The notes under the pieces were generated by a model. The model searched no databases. It was not told where the DNA came from and was given only the letters and a program-made list of their open reading frames with translations. Shown piece after piece: positions 6,691-9,257 of a DNA stretch of 9,257 bases. The stretch comes from an uncultured bacterium (GTDB lineage: Bacteria; Pseudomonadota; Alphaproteobacteria; Rhodospirillales; Rhodospirillaceae): assembly GCA_903896775.1 (NCBI GenBank), contig CAITZE010000180.1, positions 1 to 9,257 on the forward strand, read 5' to 3'. The position numbers and the translations under genes were made by a program. Within the stretch, counting starts at the first letter, position 1, and every line of letters starts with the position of its first letter.

Positions 6691-7350
6691 ATGGATCTTA
6701 AGGCAATCACCCCGGCCTTTTTGGATTTGGCCTTTGTGCGCGGCATTGTTGTGGGATTCGCCTTGGCCGCACCTATGGGTCCGGTCGCGGTCCTATGTAT
6801 CCGGCGCGGCCTCGCACGGGGACACACACAGGCTTTTATCGTCGGGCTGGGCGCTGCGTTAGCCGACATGTCTTTCGGCGCCGTCGCCGGCCTCGGCATC
6901 ACGGTTATCAGCAGCTTCGTACTGGATTATGAGAACGTCATCGGTTTGATGGGCGGGCTGCTCTTGTTGGGCATGGGGATCAGCACTTATCGCACGCCGG
7001 GCATCGCCATTAATGGGCACATTGTCGTTAAAAGTCTGCGCCGGGACTTTGCCGCAGCCTTCACCATGGCCATTGCAAATCCTGCGACAATGATCGCAGC
7101 GGCCGGTGTGTTCGCGGCTTTTGGACCGATCGACATTTCAACTTCGCCGGGGCGTGCGTTCTGGCTGGTGGTCGGCGTGTTTACCGGCTCCGCCATCTGG
7201 TGGCTGGTTCTCTCGTCGGTCGTCACGATTTTGCGCGACCGATTCATCCACAAAGGTCTGCCCCGCCTGAACAAAATTTCAGGCAGTATCATCGCACTGT
7301 CGGGCGTGCTGGTGCTGGTGGTGACCGTTCTGAAAATGCTGAGCCGCTAA
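6691..7350 (+). CDS. LysE/RhtB-family amino-acid exporter
   Basis: A 219-residue inner-membrane protein of the LysE/RhtB family, whose known members expel amino acids or related small molecules. Near the N-terminus is GFALAAPMGPVAVLCIRRGL (22-41), the family's conserved first-helix Pro-Gly-Pro region, here Pro-Met-Gly-Pro. NPATMI (130-135) is the second conserved Asn-Pro motif, before helix four. Six hydrophobic segments are visible at about 14-36, 46-72, 80-100, 120-144, 156-181 and 197-216. I chose the ATG at 6691-6693 because the family usually begins about here; an in-frame TTG at 6625 would add 22 hydrophilic residues that do not look like the family. No good Shine-Dalgarno sequence precedes the ATG. 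It is convergent with asd, with 12 nt between the stops. The substrate is unknown; closeness to a lysine/threonine pathway gene is only suggestive. Confidence 0.88.
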   Translation: MDLKAITPAFLDLAFVRGIVVGFALAAPMGPVAVLCIRRGLARGHTQAFIVGLGAALADMSFGAVAGLGITVISSFVLDYENVIGLMGGLLLLGMGISTYRTPGIAINGHIVVKSLRRDFAAAFTMAIANPATMIAAAGVFAAFGPIDISTSPGRAFWLVVGVFTGSAIWWLVLSSVVTILRDRFIHKGLPRLNKISGSIIALSGVLVLVVTVLKMLSR

Positions 7351-7371
7351 AGCGCTAAAAAATTAGCGCTT
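7350..7371. terminator. Hairpin between convergent exporter and asd genes
   Basis: A perfect 9-bp inverted repeat, AAGCGCTAA and TTAGCGCTT, around the loop AAAA. The left arm begins at the last base of the exporter stop codon; the right arm contains the asd stop codon and its last two codons. No long T run follows on either strand, so it is not a canonical intrinsic terminator, but its position between two convergent genes suggests it ends or protects both transcripts. Confidence 0.4.
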
Positions 7372-8433
7372 CGCGCCCAGGTATTCTTTCACCAAAACTT
7401 CGGCGATCTGAACCGCGTTGAGCGCAGCGCCCTTGCGCAAGTTGTCCGAGACACACCAGAAGGACAAGCCGTTTTCGACCGAGAAATCGCGGCGGATGCG
7501 CGAGACAAAGACCGCGTCTTCGCCGGCGATTTCGGCGGGCGTGACATAGCCTTCGTCAGCCCGGAGATCGACAACGCTGATGCCCGGCGCTTTGGCGAGA
7601 ATCGCGCGCGCGGCTTTGTCCGTGATCGGCTTTTCAGTTTCGATGTTGATGTATTCGGCATGACCGATAAAGGTCGGCACGCGCGCGCAGTTGGCATGCA
7701 CCTTGATCGCGGGATCAAGGATCTTGCGCGTCTCGGCCACCATCTTCCATTCCTCTTTGGTATCGCCGTCATCGAGGAACACGTCGATATGCGGAATGAC
7801 GTTGAAAGCGATCTGCTTGGTGAACGCCGACTTGGTCGCGGACGCCGGCTGGTTGGCATAGATGCCCTTCGTTTGATTGAAGAGTTCATCCATCGCAGAT
7901 TTGCCTTTGCCGGAGGTCGACTGATAGGTCGAAACCACGACGCGCTTGATGTTGAATTCGTCGTGCAGCGGCTTCAGCGCCACGACCATCTGAATGGTCG
8001 AGCAGTTGGGATTGGCAATGATGCCCTTCTTTTTGTAGCGCGCGATGGCTTCTGGATTTACTTCCGGCACCACCAGCGGCACGTCGGGATCCATACGGAA
8101 GTGCGAGGTGTTGTCGATGACGACGCAACCCGCCGCCGCGGCGCGCGGGCTGTGGATCGCCGAGACCTTGGCGCCCGGCGAAGATAACGCAAAGTCGACG
8201 CCCTTGAAGTCGAAGGTTTCGAGGTTCTGCACTTTCAGAATTTCGTCTTCGCCGAAGGAGACTTCCTGACCGACGGAGCGCTGAGAAGCGAGCGCGTGAA
8301 TTTTCGAGATCGGAAATTTACGATCCCAGAGAATGTTCAGGATTTCGCGACCGACGTTGCCGGTTGCGCCAATGACGGCGACGACATAACCGTCGCGGCG
8401 GGCGGGGGTGCGTGAGGTATCGGGCATAGCCAT
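7363..8433 (-). CDS. asd: Aspartate-semialdehyde dehydrogenase
   Basis: NADPH-dependent cytoplasmic enzyme that reduces aspartyl phosphate to aspartate semialdehyde, the branch point to lysine/diaminopimelate, threonine and methionine. The 356-residue protein has the nucleotide-binding motif VAVIGATGNVG (18-28), the catalytic cysteine in NPNCST (Cys144), Gln171 in STYQSTSGKGKSAMDEL, IPHIDVFLDDGDTKEEWKM (213-231), which is typical of alphaproteobacteria, and the catalytic histidine in FIGHAE (His258) after substrate-binding Arg251. Two starts are possible: ATG at 8431-8433, or ATG two codons later. No strong ribosome site distinguishes them, and both give a short hydrophilic extension before the Rossmann fold. 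It is monocistronic here, with divergent and convergent neighbours. Its role in peptidoglycan precursor supply makes it likely essential. Confidence 0.96.
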   Translation of the reverse strand: MAMPDTSRTPARRDGYVVAVIGATGNVGREILNILWDRKFPISKIHALASQRSVGQEVSFGEDEILKVQNLETFDFKGVDFALSSPGAKVSAIHSPRAAAAGCVVIDNTSHFRMDPDVPLVVPEVNPEAIARYKKKGIIANPNCSTIQMVVALKPLHDEFNIKRVVVSTYQSTSGKGKSAMDELFNQTKGIYANQPASATKSAFTKQIAFNVIPHIDVFLDDGDTKEEWKMVAETRKILDPAIKVHANCARVPTFIGHAEYINIETEKPITDKAARAILAKAPGISVVDLRADEGYVTPAEIAGEDAVFVSRIRRDFSVENGLSFWCVSDNLRKGAALNAVQIAEVLVKEYLGAKR

Positions 8434-8526
8434 AATCCGTTATTCTCGTTTATGTTTACGTGATCCCGCGCGTCATGCGCTGCCACGGTCCAAAAGGTGC
8501 GGCAAACTACGCCCGTCGGCCCCTGA

Positions 8527-8547
8527 AATCAACGTTTCGCAATCAAC
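8527..8547. repeat. Direct repeat AATCAAC in the asd/DUF962 divergent region
   Basis: Two identical heptamers, AATCAAC at 8527-8533 and 8541-8547, are separated by 7 nt (14-bp period). They lie about 30-50 bp before the plus-strand gene and about 95 bp before asd. This could be a tandem regulator site or chance; a 12-nt near-palindrome, TTTCC-CC-GGAAA, follows at once. Confidence 0.3.
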
Positions 8548-8578
8548 ATTTCCCCGGAAAATCGGCCATACTTGAAAC

Positions 8579-8926
8579 ATGGTGGATACGCCTGAAACAA
8601 AACGATTCGCGACGTATGCCGACTTCTGGCTGTTCTATTTGCGCGAGCATGCCAAACCGGCAACGCGCGCTCTGCACTATGTAGGCTCGGCGCTCGCGAT
8701 TAGCCTGCTGGTTTACGGTGTTGTCGCAGATGCCTGGGCGCTCGTCGCCATGCCTTTTGCCGGCTACGGTTTCGCCTGGGCCGCCCATGTCGCGGTGGAG
8801 CACAACCGCCCCGCCACATTCGTACATCCGTGGTGGTCGTTCGTAAGCGATTTCAGAATGTTCGGATTGTTCGTGAGCGGACGCTTAGGCCCACATCTCA
8901 AAAAAGCCGGCCTTACGATTCAATAA
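8579..8926 (+). CDS. DUF962 / Mpo1-like small membrane protein
   Basis: A 115-residue protein of the DUF962 (Mpo1-like) family. The family signature is present: FWLFYLREHAKPATRALHYV (16-35), then GYGFAWAAHVAVEHNRPATF (62-81), and HPWWSFVSDFRMF (83-95). Two hydrophobic helices are visible at about 36-54 and 56-73. His24, His33, His70, His75 and His83 lie in conserved positions. In yeast, Mpo1 is an Fe(II)-dependent dioxygenase acting on 2-hydroxy fatty acids from phytosphingosine breakdown, and such histidines are thought to hold the metal; whether the bacterial protein does the same is unknown. The ATG at 8579-8581 is the only reasonable start, although its ribosome site is weak. Its 3' end overlaps the convergent small gene by 14 bp. 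Confidence 0.87.
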   Translation: MVDTPETKRFATYADFWLFYLREHAKPATRALHYVGSALAISLLVYGVVADAWALVAMPFAGYGFAWAAHVAVEHNRPATFVHPWWSFVSDFRMFGLFVSGRLGPHLKKAGLTIQ

Positions 8927-9137
8927 GACCGATTTCGCTTTCCACCACGACGCGTTCTTGGCCGTTGGCCGCGTTGCGGATCCGGTACTGATAGTCTGAC
9001 CCGGTTTCGGGAAGCAAACGCATGACTTCGAAACGGCTGTCGCGCAGCGTGACTTTATCCGAAGGGCGCGGCACGTAAGCGCCGGCGCGTGGGAAAATCT
9101 TCACGACCTGCCCGACCTTATATCTGTATTGGCGCAT
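8913..9137 (-). CDS. Conserved small basic protein, function unknown
   Basis: A 74-residue soluble protein with no signal or membrane segment. It opens with MRQYRYKVGQVVKIFPRAGA and ends with ERVVVESEIGLIES. The layout, a small beta-barrel-like VGQVV start and then YQYRIRNAANGQERVVVESE, resembles a short hypothetical protein I recall as widespread in alphaproteobacteria (pattern Y-x-IR-x-x-x-E-x-ERV-x-ES), to which no function is attached as far as I know. A KOW/SH3-like fold is conceivable. The ATG at 9135-9137 has a GGAGAG ribosome site 5-7 nt upstream, which makes it a convincing gene. Its last 14 bp overlap the end of the DUF962 gene on the other strand. It may share a transcript with the gene running off the right edge. 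Confidence 0.75.
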   Translation of the reverse strand: MRQYRYKVGQVVKIFPRAGAYVPRPSDKVTLRDSRFEVMRLLPETGSDYQYRIRNAANGQERVVVESEIGLIES

Positions 9138-9215
9138 CGTACTCTCCTGCCGTTATGGAGTTATGACGAAATATCAGCGGCAACCGCCGCAAAAAGATCT
9201 TTAACGGCGCTTTAC

Positions 9216-9257
9216 TTAACGACGCTTCGTGAAGTGACGCGGCGCACCACCCGGCGA
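9216..9257 (-). CDS. Possible C-terminal end of an unidentified gene (cut by window edge)
   Basis: On the minus strand an open frame enters from the right edge and ends with TAA at 9216-9218, giving SPGGAPRHFTKRR. The short basic tail resembles the disordered Arg/Lys-rich ends of RNA-binding proteins, but 13 codons are too few to identify a family or even to be sure the frame is coding. The 78 nt from here to the 74-residue gene contain only that gene's ribosome site and a short GCGGC-AACC-GCCGC hairpin without a T tract on its 3' side. Confidence 0.3.
   Translation of the reverse strand, partial: SPGGAPRHFTKRR

Noticed and set aside
9178..9203. GCGGC-AACC-GCCGC hairpin next to an A/T-rich run as a terminator for the right-edge gene
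   Set aside because: On the minus strand the T run precedes the hairpin, so it has the wrong polarity for a minus-strand terminator, and no plus-strand gene ends here.

Overview
This window looks like ordinary chromosomal DNA of a moderately GC-rich alphaproteobacterium. The evidence is the sdhC-sdhD-sdhA-sdhB gene order, SdhA/SdhB/SdhC/SdhD sequences of the alphaproteobacterial/mitochondrial type, an alphaproteobacterial-style aspartate-semialdehyde dehydrogenase, and a small conserved protein of a type I associate with alphaproteobacteria. I see no mobile element, CRISPR array, tRNA, rRNA or defence locus. I cannot fix the genus from sequence alone.

Layout. (1) Positions 1-3182, minus strand: the succinate dehydrogenase (respiratory complex II) operon sdhC-sdhD-sdhA-sdhB, with sdhB running off the left edge. 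A promoter candidate for it lies in 3238-3307. (2) Positions 3345-5671: two exported proteins of unknown role transcribed divergently from a shared 258-bp region. The minus-strand gene (3410-4603) is a small autotransporter-like outer-membrane beta-barrel. The plus-strand gene (4862-5620) encodes a secreted Ala/Gly/Ser/Asn low-complexity protein. Each is followed by a clear rho-independent terminator. (3) Positions 5688-7350: a CitE-like CoA-ester lyase (minus) diverging from a LysE/RhtB-type exporter (plus). (4) Positions 7363-8926: asd, for aspartate-semialdehyde dehydrogenase (minus), diverging from a DUF962/Mpo1-like membrane protein (plus). (5) Positions 8913-9257: a conserved 74-residue protein (minus), and the last 13 codons of a possible further minus-strand gene at the right edge.

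How they fit together. The sdh genes form one metabolic unit (TCA cycle and respiratory chain). asd feeds the lysine, threonine and methionine branches; the amino-acid-exporter-like gene is convergent with it, which may be coincidence. The part least explained by known biology is 3.4-5.6 kb. There a mini-autotransporter with a passenger of only about 60 residues faces a 232-residue mature protein that lacks aromatic residues, Cys, Pro, His and Glu. The shared upstream region carries operator-like repeats. Co-function of this pair is inference only; I found nothing that clearly amounts to an undescribed multi-gene system.
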